In this document: positions 34,824 through 44,116 of the stretch, in pieces | Layout of the letters: every line of letters begins with the position of its first letter | Numbering within the stretch: the stretch's first letter is position 1 | Assembly: GCF_003149245.1 (NCBI RefSeq) | Contig: NZ_QGDL01000002.1 | Location: 310,001-374,000 of the forward strand | DNA: 64,000 bases | Source of the DNA: Faecalicatena orotica | GTDB lineage: Bacteria > Bacillota > Clostridia > Lachnospirales > Lachnospiraceae | Direction of reading: 5' to 3' | Program-made: the position numbers and the translations under genes | The notes under the pieces: generated by a model | The model's input: the letters and a program-made list of their open reading frames with translations, nothing else | The model's database searches: none | Told to the model about the DNA's origin: nothing

Positions 34824-35415
34824 GGGGGAAGATTGTTATAAAAATATCATCGCGGTTACAAACAGAAATTTATGTAACCGCCCTTACATGGAGCAAATCG
34901 AAAGAATCTGCTCCAGGCATCCGAAAGCGGTGCTGGTCAGAGAAAAAGATTTGCCTGTGGATGAGTATGCCCGGCTTCTGGCACAGGTGCAGGAAATCTG
35001 TCTCAGATATGGCGTGCAATGCATTGCACATACTTATACATATGCGGCTGTACAATGCGGAATTGATGTGATTCATTATCCCCTGAATCTTCTGCAGGAT
35101 GAGATGCTTCACCACGTATCTAAGAAAAAAATAGTTCATATAAGGAAGAAGGGAGCTTCGGTACATTCCGTTGAAGAGGCACTTCTGGCAGAAGCGCTGG
35201 GAGCAGATTACCTTACGGCAGGACATATTTTTGAGACCGGATGCAAACCGGGAGCAGCACCCCGTGGGAAAGATTTTTTACGTTCCGTCTGCACAGCCGT
35301 GAAGATTCCGGTCTACGCGATCGGCGGGATGAGCGCGTCGGAAAAATGCGTGGAAAGTATGGTTTTATGCGGCGCAGCAGGCATATGTGTGATGTCAGAA
35401 TGTATGCAATGGTAA
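34816..35415 (+). CDS. thiE: ThiE/TenI-like thiamine phosphate synthase
   Basis: 199 residues. TIM-barrel signature KKGASVHSVEEALLAEALGA near residue 112, then DYLTAGHIFETGCKPG and IPVYAIGGMSA near 165. ThiE joins thiazole and pyrimidine phosphates; TenI homologues aromatise the thiazole. Short length and position last in the operon fit either. The ATG lies inside the end of thiH (AAGGA upstream). Confidence 0.8.
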   Translation: MCRGEDCYKNIIAVTNRNLCNRPYMEQIERICSRHPKAVLVREKDLPVDEYARLLAQVQEICLRYGVQCIAHTYTYAAVQCGIDVIHYPLNLLQDEMLHHVSKKKIVHIRKKGASVHSVEEALLAEALGADYLTAGHIFETGCKPGAAPRGKDFLRSVCTAVKIPVYAIGGMSASEKCVESMVLCGAAGICVMSECMQW

Positions 35416-35559
35416 AAGTGCACAAAATTTATTTTTGTAATTATTAGACAAAAAAATGTCAAAAATGTTGGAAACCCCCGTAAAATCAAAGGACTCCGTT
35501 AAAAATTTCACTAATAAAATTTCTATTAAATTTTTATAAATTCTGTGCAATTCCACATA

Positions 35560-35588
35560 TTGAATTGTTGGCAAATATACTATATTAT
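35560..35588 (+). promoter_or_regulatory. Probable promoter of the AGCS symporter gene
   Basis: TTGAAT (35560-35565), 17-base spacer, TATTAT (35583-35588) in the AT-rich gap 35416-35657. Nothing else is recognised in that gap. Confidence 0.5.
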
Positions 35589-35657
35589 TTTAGTGAATAG
35601 GTAAAATAAATAGATTTATAGAATCACACTATAATCTAAGAACAGGGGGATCAGCCA

Positions 35658-37040
35658 TTGGAAGCATTGGGAGAAATTGTTGTAAAGGTGAATGATTTTC
35701 TGACGAGCTATTTATTGATCGTAGTACTCGTCGGAGCAGGAGTCTGGTTTACAGTCAGACTGGGATTTGTTCAGATCAGAGGGTTCAAAGAGGGCTGGAA
35801 CCGGACATTTGGGGGCCTGTTCAAAAAGCAGGGAGCAGCCGGGGCAGACGGTATGTCATCTTTCCAGGCACTGGCAACAGCAATTGCTGCACAGGTAGGT
35901 ACAGGTAACCTGGCAGGAGCGGCAACAGCAATTGCAGTCGGAGGTCCGGGAGCGATCTTCTGGATGTGGGTCAGCGCATTCTTTGGAATGGCAACGATCT
36001 ATGCAGAGGCCATGATGGCACAGAAGTACAAAGTTGTCGGAAAAGACGGCGTGGTTACCGGCGGTCCGGTATACTACATAAAGGCAGCCTTTAACAACAA
36101 TATGTTCGGTAAGATACTTGCCGGGATCTTTGCAGTTTTAATTATTTTTGCATTAGGCTTCATGGGAAATGCGGTACAGGCCAACTCCATCGGAGACGCA
36201 TTCAACGGAGCATTTGGTATCAATCCTGTTATCGTAGGCGTGATTGTTGCCATCCTTGCATTCCTGATTTTTGCAGGAGGTATCAAACGTATCGCTTCTG
36301 TAACAGAAAAAGTCGTACCAATTATGGCATTGTTCTATATCATTGGTTCACTTATCGTAATTTTTGCTAACTTCAAGAATATTCCGCTTGCATTTGAAGA
36401 AATCTTTGTAGGTGCATTTGCTCCTCAGGCAATCGGCGGCGGTGTACTTGGGGCAACAATCCAGAGAGCAATGCAGAAAGGTGTTGCGCGTGGACTGTTC
36501 TCAAATGAAGCAGGTATGGGTTCCACACCTCATGCACATGCAATTGCAAAAGTAGATCATCCGGCAGAGCAGGGCTTTGTAGCAATGATGGGAGTCTTCA
36601 TTGATACATTCGTTATCCTTACATTAACAGCACTTGTTATCATCACAACACGCTCGGTAACACCAGATGGTTCTTTAACAGGAACAGCGCTGACACAGGC
36701 AGGATTTACAGCAGTATTCGGTAAATTCGGATCAATCTTTATCGCGATTTGTATGTTCTTCTTTGCATTCTCTACCATTATTGGATGGTATTTCTTTGGA
36801 GAAGCAAATATAAAATACTTATTCGGACCGAAAGCCGTAAAGATTTACACAGTTCTGGTATGTGTATGTGTAGTACTTGGTTCTGTTGCAAAGGTAAGCC
36901 TTGTATGGGATATGGCAGACTGCTTTAACAGTATGATGGTTATTCCGAATATCATCGGCCTTGTATTCTTAAGTAAGGTAGTTAAGAGCGTACATGACGA
37001 CTACTATAATAACTTCAGAAAGAACAAATTAAAGAAATAA
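35658..37040 (+). CDS. Sodium:alanine/glycine symporter (AGCS family)
   Basis: 460 residues with about ten membrane helices. Family blocks: TAIAAQVGTGNLAGAATAIA near residue 75, FSNEAGMGSTPHAHAIAKVD near 280 and FFFAFSTIIGWYFFGEANI near 375. Imports alanine or glycine with sodium. TTG start with AGGGGGA upstream; no better ATG precedes the first helix. A strong terminator follows. Confidence 0.93.
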   Translation: MEALGEIVVKVNDFLTSYLLIVVLVGAGVWFTVRLGFVQIRGFKEGWNRTFGGLFKKQGAAGADGMSSFQALATAIAAQVGTGNLAGAATAIAVGGPGAIFWMWVSAFFGMATIYAEAMMAQKYKVVGKDGVVTGGPVYYIKAAFNNNMFGKILAGIFAVLIIFALGFMGNAVQANSIGDAFNGAFGINPVIVGVIVAILAFLIFAGGIKRIASVTEKVVPIMALFYIIGSLIVIFANFKNIPLAFEEIFVGAFAPQAIGGGVLGATIQRAMQKGVARGLFSNEAGMGSTPHAHAIAKVDHPAEQGFVAMMGVFIDTFVILTLTALVIITTRSVTPDGSLTGTALTQAGFTAVFGKFGSIFIAICMFFFAFSTIIGWYFFGEANIKYLFGPKAVKIYTVLVCVCVVLGSVAKVSLVWDMADCFNSMMVIPNIIGLVFLSKVVKSVHDDYYNNFRKNKLKK

Positions 37041-37047
37041 CTACCCT

Positions 37048-37077
37048 GCGTGAGATCGAAAGGTCTCACGCTTTTTC
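37048..37077 (+). terminator. Intrinsic terminator
   Basis: GCGTGAGATC, loop GAAA, GGTCTCACGC, then TTTTT. Confidence 0.92.
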
Positions 37078-37165
37078 GTTTTTCAACAGAATTGATCTTA
37101 CAAGAAGAGGAATATTTTTACAAAAAAAGCCCACACTAAAGAAAAAATGAAAGAAGGTATTATGT

Positions 37166-37600
37166 GTGGGAGAACAGACGGTAAAACTATTGAATGAATG
37201 CAGCAAAGGCTGTAAAATGGGAATCGACAGCATCGAACAGGTCAGGAAGTTCATCACGGAAGATGCAGAATTGGAGAAAGTAATCGGGCATTATGATGAA
37301 AAATACAAGAGGCTGGACGAAGAAACCGTACAGCAGCTCCGTAAATGCGGGGAACCCGAAAAAGAACCACCCATAATGGCGGAAGCCTTTTCCTGGATGA
37401 CGACAGAGATGAAACTTATGGTCAAGGGTAACCGCAGAGAGGTGGCAAAACTCATGATAGATGGCTGCAGCATGGGAATCAAATCAATTAGCGAGGCCCT
37501 CAACAGCAATACGGAGGCGGAAGAACCGGCGAAGTCCATAGCAAAAAAATTAGTCAAAGCCCTTGAAGATTTCATGAAGGATATGAAGCCGTTTTTGTAG
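37166..37600 (+). CDS. Helical protein of unknown function
   Basis: 144 residues from a GTG with AAGGT upstream. Sequence is almost entirely charged amphipathic helix. Two similar segments, LLNECSKGCKMGIDSIEQVR near residue 8 and LMIDGCSMGIKSISEALNS near 96, suggest an internal duplication forming a four-helix bundle like the DUF2383 family (fold guess only). Both halves carry a Cys-x3/4-Met-Gly pattern. A single-gene unit between two terminators. Confidence 0.75.
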   Translation: MGEQTVKLLNECSKGCKMGIDSIEQVRKFITEDAELEKVIGHYDEKYKRLDEETVQQLRKCGEPEKEPPIMAEAFSWMTTEMKLMVKGNRREVAKLMIDGCSMGIKSISEALNSNTEAEEPAKSIAKKLVKALEDFMKDMKPFL

Positions 37601-37666
37601 CTTCGTCTCTGATTTCCCTGAAAGCTCTTGACGAAGCTATTTTGGTAAGCATATAATAATAGAAAC

Positions 37667-37714
37667 GAAAACCCAACATGCCACTTTATCAAGCGGACTA
37701 CGTTGGGTCTTTTC
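37667..37714 (+). terminator. Probable terminator with long loop
   Basis: AACCCAAC pairs with GTTGGGTC-type right arm (GTTGGGT) and is followed by CTTTTCC. The stem is short, so strength is uncertain. Confidence 0.5.
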
Positions 37715-37765
37715 CTTATTTTGATACTATAATGAAGTCGATTATTATGCAGGAGGATACAAGAG

Positions 37766-38686
37766 ATGAAGAGAATGACATTGGGAACCAGCAGTCTGGA
37801 AGTTCCGGTAATCGCGGCGGGATGCATGAGAATTAATGCTCTGGATGAGGAAGGCCTGGAGAATTATATCAATAAATGCATGGAACTTGGCATGAACTTC
37901 TTTGAACATGCAGATATTTACGGCAGCGGAAAATGTGAGACGCTGTTTGCAGAAGCATTTGAACATACAGAGTTCAGACGCGAGGATATTATCCTCCAGT
38001 CCAAATGCGGAATCGTGCCTGGTGTTATGTATGACTTTTCCAAGGAACATATTATTAAATCCGTAGAAAACAGCCTGAAAAGACTGAACACAGATTTTCT
38101 GGATGTTCTGGTGCTCCACCGTCCGGATGCCCTTGTAGAGCCAGAGGAGGTTGCGGAAGCATTTGACCTTCTAAACGCATCAGGGAAGGTCAGAAACTTT
38201 GGTGTATCGAATCACAAGCCGATGCAGATAGAATTGCTGAAGAAGTATGTCAAGCAGGACATTGTGACAGACCAGCTTCAGATGAGTATTCCATTTTCCA
38301 ATATGATCGCCAACGGTCTGGAAGTGAACATGCTGACAGACGGGGCAGTAGACCGTGACGGCAGTGTTCTGGACTACTGCAGGCTGAAAGATATGACGAT
38401 TCAGGCATGGTCACCATTCCAGTATGGATTCTTTGAAGGCGTGTTTATCGGCAGCAGCAAGTATCCGGAACTGAACCAGCAGCTGGAGGATCTGGCTGAG
38501 CGTTATGATGCCACACCAACTACAATAGCAACAGCATGGATATTAAGACATCCGGCCCATGTTCAGATGATCGCAGGGACAACCAACCTGAACAGGCTGG
38601 AAGAGATCGCACAGGGAAGCGAAATAAACCTGACGCGGGAAGAGTGGTATCAGATTTATTTGAGTGCGGGGCATATACTGCCTTAG
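37766..38686 (+). CDS. Aldo/keto reductase
   Basis: 306 residues, YdhF-like branch. Catalytic tetrad positions: Asp in EHADIYGSG with Tyr three residues on (near 50), Lys in LQSKCGIV near 77, His in VLVLHRPDAL near 113. NADP site in the C-terminal region (IAGTTNLNRLEEI). Reduces unknown carbonyls. AGGAGG upstream. It ends three bases before the long inverted repeat. Confidence 0.92.
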   Translation: MKRMTLGTSSLEVPVIAAGCMRINALDEEGLENYINKCMELGMNFFEHADIYGSGKCETLFAEAFEHTEFRREDIILQSKCGIVPGVMYDFSKEHIIKSVENSLKRLNTDFLDVLVLHRPDALVEPEEVAEAFDLLNASGKVRNFGVSNHKPMQIELLKKYVKQDIVTDQLQMSIPFSNMIANGLEVNMLTDGAVDRDGSVLDYCRLKDMTIQAWSPFQYGFFEGVFIGSSKYPELNQQLEDLAERYDATPTTIATAWILRHPAHVQMIAGTTNLNRLEEIAQGSEINLTREEWYQIYLSAGHILP

Positions 38687-38688
38687 GT

Positions 38689-38966
38689 TTCGAATAGAGT
38701 CCGCCCGGCGTAACCGGGGAAGGGGCTTATGGGAATACGGGTTTTGACGAAAAGCAGCCCTATATGAAAACGAGCGGGAAATGGCGGCACCGCCGGCATG
38801 CGAGTAAACGCTGGATGCGTTTACTCTGTAGGCCGGCTTGAAATCAGGCTTTGTAAGCCTGATTTCAGCCTTCATTTCCCGCTCGTTTTCATTTAGGGCT
38901 GCTAATCATCAAAAGACGCATTCCCATAAGCCTCTTCCCCGGTTACTCCGGGCTGCTTTATTCGAA
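38689..38966. repeat. 278-bp nested inverted repeat, MITE-like
   Basis: Both ends carry TTCGAA. About 95 bp of left arm matches the reverse complement of the right arm at nearly 90% by eye, including GGGGCTTATGGGAAT, AGCAGCCCT and ATGAAAACGAGCGGGAAATG. The centre holds two more perfect stems: GAGTAAACG/CGTTTACTC and TGAAATCAGGCTT/AAGCCTGATTTCA. No open frame. It lies between convergent genes (aldo/keto reductase and carB). It could be a non-autonomous mobile element, a structured RNA gene or a double terminator. Confidence 0.88.
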
Positions 38967-38999
38967 TCGGAAGGTAGTGACTCAAATGAGAAATGATTC

Positions 39000-41900
39000 C
39001 TATTTATCTGTGATTTCGCTGTGCAGTTCCTGTAAGGATTTTACATCCCCGTTGCCGTGTTCTTTCACGTACTTGATTCCTTTGGCTGTGGCTCTTGCGG
39101 CTGCCATTGTGGTCATGTATGGGATTTTTCCTTTGATTGCTGCTTTTCTTAAGTAACTGTCATCGTGGGCGCTGTCTTTTCCTACCGGTGTGTTGACGAT
39201 GAGGTCTATCTTTCCGTTGGTGATCAGGTCCAGGATGTTTGGTCTGCCTTCGTAGAGTTTCTTTACTTTCTCAGCTTCGATTCCGTTTTCACGGATCAGG
39301 TCGTAGGTCGTTCCTGTCGCTACAATTTTAAATCCGTCTTCAGCAAAGCTTTTTGCGATCTCTACAACTTCTGGTTTGTCCTTGCGGCTTACGGAGATCA
39401 GTACAGTTCCTGACAGCGGGAGTTTTGTCTGGGTTGCTTCCTGAGCCTTGTAGAAGGCTTCACCGTAGGAGGCAGAGAGTCCTAACACTTCTCCTGTGGA
39501 ACGCATTTCAGGTCCGAGTACCGGGTCTACTTCCTGGAACATGTTGAACGGGAATACGGCCTCTTTGACACCGTAGTTCGGGATGTTCTGTTCCTTTAAT
39601 GACGGCACCGGAGACGGTCTTCCTGTAATTTCGGAAGTGATAATGTCGGTAGCGAGCGGCACCATGCGGATGTTGCAGACCTTGGATACAAGCGGCACGG
39701 TTCTGGATGCACGTGGGTTAGCCTCCAGTACATATACTTTTCCATTCTCGATTGCGTACTGCATGTTCATGAGGCCCTTGACATGCATTTCTTCTGCAAT
39801 TTTTCTTGTATATTCTTTGATCGTTTTTACATTTTCTTCTGAAATGTGTACAGAAGGGATGATACATGCGGAGTCACCGGAGTGTACGCCGGCAAGCTCG
39901 ATATGCTCCATAACTGCAGGAACGAATGCATGTGTTCCGTCACTGATTGCATCTGCTTCACACTCCATTGCGTGATTCAGGAAACGGTCGATCAGGATCG
40001 GGCGGTCAGGTGTAACGCCTACCGCAGTCTGCATGTAGTTGGACATACTTTCATCATCATACACAACTTCCATTCCACGTCCGCCTAATACATAGGACGG
40101 GCGAACCATAACCGGGTAGCCGATTTCCTTTGCGATATTGATTGCTTCGTCTACGTTAACAGCCATTCCGGATTCCGGCATCGGGATTTCCAGTTTTTCC
40201 ATCATTGCACGGAACAGGTCACGGTCTTCTGCAAGGTCGATGACAGACGGTGCGGTTCCCAGAATCTTCACGCCGTTCTTTTCTAGGTCTGCCGCAAGGT
40301 TCAGTGGTGTCTGCCCGCCAAACTGCGCGATGACACCGACCGGTTTTTCTTTCTTATAGATACTTAAGACGTCTTCCAGAGTCAGAGGCTCGAAGTAAAG
40401 CTTGTCTGAGGTATCGTAGTCTGTGGAAACTGTTTCCGGGTTGCAGTTTACGATAATCGTCTCAAAGCCAAGTTTCTTTAATGCAAGTGATGCATGTACA
40501 CAGCAGTAATCGAACTCGATTCCCTGTCCGATACGGTTTGGACCTCCGCCCAGAATCATGATCTTCGGCTTGTCTTCGTTTACCGGGTTTTTATCTTCTG
40601 CATTGTAGGTGGAGTAGTAGTAAGCACTGTCCGGTGTGCCGCTAACGTGAACGCCTTCCCATGCCTCTTCCACGCCGATCTCAATGCGGCGGTTTCTGAT
40701 ATCATCTTCCGGAATCTCCAGAATCTGGCTTAAATATTTATCGGAGAATCCGTCTTTCTTTGCGGAAGCCAGCAGTTCATCTGAAGGGAGGTGTCCTTTT
40801 TCTTTTGCGACAGCTTCCTCTTCCTCAACCAGTTCTTTCATCTGTGTAATGAACCATTCCTTCACTTTTGTGATCCCGTGGATTTCTTCCACAGATGCAC
40901 CCTTACGGAGTGCCTCATACATAATGAAATGGCGCTCGCTGGATGGCGTGATCAGGAGATGGAGGAGTTCTTCTTTTGTTTTGGAAGCGAAGTCTTTTGC
41001 ATAGCCAAGTCCGTAACGTCCGGTTTCCAGACTGCGGATTGCTTTCTGGAAAGCTTCTTTATATGTCTTTCCGATGCTCATAACTTCACCGACTGCACGC
41101 ATCTGTGTCCCGAGTTTGTCCTCGACGCCTTTGAACTTTTCAAATGCCCAGCGTGCGAATTTGATGACTACATAATCTCCGTCAGGAACGTACTTATCCA
41201 GGGTACCGTATTTGCCGCACGGGATATCTTTTAAGGTCAGTCCGGTAGCAAGCATAGCGGAGACAAGTGCGATTGGGAAACCAGTTGCTTTGGAAGCAAG
41301 GGCGGAGGAACGTGAGGTTCTCGGGTTAATTTCAATGACGATGATTCTGTCGCTCACCGGATCGTGTGCAAACTGTACGTTTGTACCGCCGATTACCTGT
41401 ACGGATTCCACGATCTTGTAGGCCTGTTCCTGAAGACGTTTCTGGCACTCTTCAGAGATTGTCAGCATCGGCGCGGAACAGAAGGAATCACCGGTATGCA
41501 CTCCGAGCGGGTCGATGTTTTCGATGAAGCAGACGGTGATCATGTTGTTATCTTTGTCGCGGACAATCTCAAGCTCCAGCTCTTCCCAGCCAAGGATCGA
41601 TTCTTCCACCAGTACTTGTCCGACAAGGCTGGCCTGGAGACCGCGTGCACATACGGTCCTTAATTCATCCCTGTTATAAACAAGTCCGCCGCCGGCGCCG
41701 CCCATCGTGTATGCGGGGCGCAGAACAACCGGGTATCCAAGTTCGTCAGCGATTGCAAGTGCTTCCTCAACGGTATAGGCAACTTCACTTCTTGCCATTT
41801 CGATACCAAGTTCATTCATGGCTTTTTTAAATTCGATACGGTCTTCCCCGCGTTCAATGGCATCTACCTGAACACCGATAACCTCTACGTCGTATTTTTC

Positions 41901-42224
41901 CAGAATACCTGCCGAAGCAAGCTCCGAACATAAATTCAGTCCGGACTGGCCGCCAAGGTTCGGGAGCAGCGCGTCAGGACGTTCCTTTGCGATAATCTGT
42001 TCCAGTCTCTCCACGTTCAGCGGTTCGATGTAGGTAACATCTGCTGTTTCCGGGTCCGTCATAATAGTCGCGGGATTGGAGTTCACCAAAACGATTTCAT
42101 AACCTAAATTTCTGAGTGCCTTACAAGCCTGGGTGCCGGAGTAGTCAAACTCACATGCCTGCCCGATGATGATCGGGCCTGACCCGATGATAAGTACTTT
42201 GTGAATGTCTGTTCTCTGTGACAT
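39000..42224 (-). CDS. carB: Carbamoyl-phosphate synthase large subunit
   Basis: 1074 residues, full length. Two ATP-grasp halves: KVLIIGSGPIIIGQACEFDY at the start and KIMILGGGPNRIGQGIEFDY near residue 558, each followed by GGQ(S/T) and EINPRTSRSSAL or EANPRASRTVPL. The C-terminal MGS-like allosteric domain lies after about 940. Makes carbamoyl phosphate for pyrimidines and arginine from bicarbonate, ATP and ammonia delivered by CarA. No carA is adjacent or in the window. AGGAGG lies seven bases before the ATG; a possible TATAAT on the minus strand is at about 42277-42282. Confidence 0.97.
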   Translation of the reverse strand: MSQRTDIHKVLIIGSGPIIIGQACEFDYSGTQACKALRNLGYEIVLVNSNPATIMTDPETADVTYIEPLNVERLEQIIAKERPDALLPNLGGQSGLNLCSELASAGILEKYDVEVIGVQVDAIERGEDRIEFKKAMNELGIEMARSEVAYTVEEALAIADELGYPVVLRPAYTMGGAGGGLVYNRDELRTVCARGLQASLVGQVLVEESILGWEELELEIVRDKDNNMITVCFIENIDPLGVHTGDSFCSAPMLTISEECQKRLQEQAYKIVESVQVIGGTNVQFAHDPVSDRIIVIEINPRTSRSSALASKATGFPIALVSAMLATGLTLKDIPCGKYGTLDKYVPDGDYVVIKFARWAFEKFKGVEDKLGTQMRAVGEVMSIGKTYKEAFQKAIRSLETGRYGLGYAKDFASKTKEELLHLLITPSSERHFIMYEALRKGASVEEIHGITKVKEWFITQMKELVEEEEAVAKEKGHLPSDELLASAKKDGFSDKYLSQILEIPEDDIRNRRIEIGVEEAWEGVHVSGTPDSAYYYSTYNAEDKNPVNEDKPKIMILGGGPNRIGQGIEFDYCCVHASLALKKLGFETIIVNCNPETVSTDYDTSDKLYFEPLTLEDVLSIYKKEKPVGVIAQFGGQTPLNLAADLEKNGVKILGTAPSVIDLAEDRDLFRAMMEKLEIPMPESGMAVNVDEAINIAKEIGYPVMVRPSYVLGGRGMEVVYDDESMSNYMQTAVGVTPDRPILIDRFLNHAMECEADAISDGTHAFVPAVMEHIELAGVHSGDSACIIPSVHISEENVKTIKEYTRKIAEEMHVKGLMNMQYAIENGKVYVLEANPRASRTVPLVSKVCNIRMVPLATDIITSEITGRPSPVPSLKEQNIPNYGVKEAVFPFNMFQEVDPVLGPEMRSTGEVLGLSASYGEAFYKAQEATQTKLPLSGTVLISVSRKDKPEVVEIAKSFAEDGFKIVATGTTYDLIRENGIEAEKVKKLYEGRPNILDLITNGKIDLIVNTPVGKDSAHDDSYLRKAAIKGKIPYMTTMAAARATAKGIKYVKEHGNGDVKSLQELHSEITDK

Positions 42225-42465
42225 ACTTTGTCCTCCTATTTATTTTAAATTTATGAATTGGCATAACCTGTCAAATAACATTATAGTAGACAAGGGCAGT
42301 GGAAGTAAAGAAAATTATCGCGAAGATGAGCGTATATTGTAAAAAAATGTCTAAATATGAAAAGCATATAAAGGCCTGTAATAATTCTTAATAAGCAGAT
42401 ATAATAAATATAGAAGAAACAGGATCACTTATCCTGAAATACAAAATAAAAATATAAATCCCCAC

Positions 42466-42496
42466 TTGACTTTGACGCTGCGTCAACTGGTATATT
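42466..42496 (+). promoter_or_regulatory. MerR-type promoter with operator in a 19-base spacer
   Basis: TTGACT (42466-42471), 19-base spacer, TATATT (42491-42496). The spacer contains TTGACGCTGCGTCAA, a perfect 7-1-7 palindrome. Over-long spacer with central dyad is the hallmark of promoters twisted into shape by MerR regulators. Confidence 0.88.
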
Positions 42497-42521
42497 CGAA
42501 TTACGGCAGGAGGTAAGACTT

Positions 42522-43289
42522 ATGGAATACAGTATCAGACAGGTATCGGAAATCGCGGGTATCAGTGCACGTACCCTGCGTTACTACGACAGCATCGGAT
42601 TATTGAAGCCGGCAGGTGTCCGGGAATCGGGATACCGTTACTACGGGGAGCGGGAACTGGAGCTGCTGCAGCAGATTTTATTTTACCGTGAACGCGGGCT
42701 TAAGCTGGAACAGATTGCAGAGATTCTGTATGGTGACAATTTCGATATCATGGATGCTCTCCATGAACATCTTGAGGAGCTTGAAAAACAGCAGCTTAGG
42801 ATCAACAGTATGATAACTGCCGTGAAGAAGACGATCTCGTCAATGAAGGGAGAAATTACGATGAGCAATCAGGAAAAATTCGAAGCATTCAAAAGGGATG
42901 CTGTTATGAAAAACGAGGAGGCTTATGGTCAGGAGATCAGAAGCAGATACGGGGATGCAGAAGTGGATGGATCAAATCAGAAACTGTTGAATATGACAGA
43001 AGAGGAATATGAAGACTTTCAGAGGCTGGAAAAAGAGATTTGTGAAAGTTTGAATGCGGCCGTACGGACTGAGGAAGAACCCGAGAGCGAAGCAGGAAAA
43101 AGAATTGCCGGGCTTCATAAGGAATGGCTGTGTATGATCTGGAAGAAATATTCCGTACAGGCACATATTGGTGTGGTGCAGATGTACACGGCAGATGAAC
43201 GGTTTACGAAATATTATGACAGTGACGTACCGGGCTGTGCAGGATTCTTAAAGGCAGCAGTTGAATACTGGGCCGCAAAATTGTCATAG
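42522..43289 (+). CDS. MerR-family regulator with TipAS-like antibiotic-binding domain
   Basis: 255 residues. N-terminal MerR winged helix (YSIRQVSEIAGISARTLRYY, then GYRYYGERELELLQQI) and dimer coiled coil to about 110. The C-terminal TipAS-type helical domain contains ESEAGKRIAGLHKEWLCMIW near 195 and MYTADERFTKYYD near 228. TipA-like proteins sense bulky peptide antibiotics. The promoter at 42466 is almost certainly autoregulated; no target transporter is adjacent. Confidence 0.93.
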   Translation: MEYSIRQVSEIAGISARTLRYYDSIGLLKPAGVRESGYRYYGERELELLQQILFYRERGLKLEQIAEILYGDNFDIMDALHEHLEELEKQQLRINSMITAVKKTISSMKGEITMSNQEKFEAFKRDAVMKNEEAYGQEIRSRYGDAEVDGSNQKLLNMTEEEYEDFQRLEKEICESLNAAVRTEEEPESEAGKRIAGLHKEWLCMIWKKYSVQAHIGVVQMYTADERFTKYYDSDVPGCAGFLKAAVEYWAAKLS

Positions 43290-43296
43290 GGTATGA

Positions 43297-43335
43297 AAAA
43301 GGGGATGCCTTCACATAAGAAGCGCATTCCCTTTT
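43297..43335. terminator. Bidirectional terminator
   Basis: AAAAGGGGATGC (43297-43308) pairs with GCATTCCCTTTT (43324-43335); A and T flanks serve both the MerR gene and the convergent ferredoxin gene. Confidence 0.82.
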
Positions 43336-43347
43336 CGGGGTGTTTAT

Positions 43348-43959
43348 TTATACATCCAGTATTTTTCCATCGGTAGTGAATGTGACAACCTGCCACGGGA
43401 TCATTTTTTTACTGTTAATCAGCGCAGTTTTCACAGCCTGCTCAAGTCCGCCGCAGCAAGGGACTTCCATGCGTGCGACGGTGACACTCTGAAAATGGTT
43501 ATGGGTCAGGATTTCGGTCAGTTTTTCTGCATAATCCACCGCGTCAAGTTTCGGACAGCCCACCAGTGTGATTTTCCCGCGCATGAAATCTTTGTGGAAG
43601 TTTGCATAAGCGTAGGCGGTGCAGTCGGCAGCAATCAGAAGCTTCGCATCTTCAAAATAAGGGGCTGTGACAGGGGCAAGCCTGATCTGTACCGGCCATT
43701 GACGCAGCTGGCCATCCGTTTTTTCTTCCTGATGCTTTTTTACAGCATCGGCATCATAGGCAGCGGCCTTGCGCTCTACAAAACTGATGGCATTGGCGGG
43801 GCAGACCGGAAGGCAGTCCCCCAGTCCGTCACAATAATCGTCCCTCATGAGACGGGCTTTGCCGTCAACCATTTCGATTGCACCTTCGTGACAGGCTTCG
43901 GCACACAGACCGCAGCCGTTACACTTTTCTTCGTTGATTTCTATAATTTTTCGTATCAT
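43348..43959 (-). CDS. 4Fe-4S ferredoxin-type protein
   Basis: 203 residues from MIRKIIEINEEKC (AGGAGG upstream). First cluster motif CNGCGLCAEAC at about 13-23; second CDGLGDCLPVCPANAI with wider spacing near 40. The C-terminal half has further Cys in VGCPKLDAVDY and VPCCGGLEQAVK. This family is usually next to a Crp/Fnr regulator and is linked to hydroxylamine/NO or redox stress in clostridia (from memory, moderate certainty). The divergent neighbour at 44117 is such a regulator. Confidence 0.88.
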   Translation of the reverse strand: MIRKIIEINEEKCNGCGLCAEACHEGAIEMVDGKARLMRDDYCDGLGDCLPVCPANAISFVERKAAAYDADAVKKHQEEKTDGQLRQWPVQIRLAPVTAPYFEDAKLLIAADCTAYAYANFHKDFMRGKITLVGCPKLDAVDYAEKLTEILTHNHFQSVTVARMEVPCCGGLEQAVKTALINSKKMIPWQVVTFTTDGKILDV

Positions 43960-44026
43960 TTTGAATCCTCCTGGTTTTCTACAAGCATTTCTACAAGCAT
44001 TCATACCCACAGTCTGATGCAGGACT

Positions 44027-44084
44027 TTGACTTGATATACGTATTGTACTATACTTTAAAATATAATCATGTTGTTAAAACAAC
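44027..44084 (+). promoter_or_regulatory. Promoter and palindromic operator of the Crp/Fnr-type gene
   Basis: TTGACT (44027-44032), 17-base spacer, TATACT (44050-44055). GTTGTTAAAACAAC (44071-44084) is a perfect palindrome overlapping the transcript start area and lies between the divergent regulator and ferredoxin genes. Confidence 0.75.
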
Positions 44085-44116
44085 GAAATTAGAAAAAGAT
44101 TGTATAGGTGAAAAAA

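Noticed and set aside
39000-42224. carB without carA as evidence of ammonia use.
   Set aside because: carA is often unlinked in clostridia, so absence from the window alone proves nothing.
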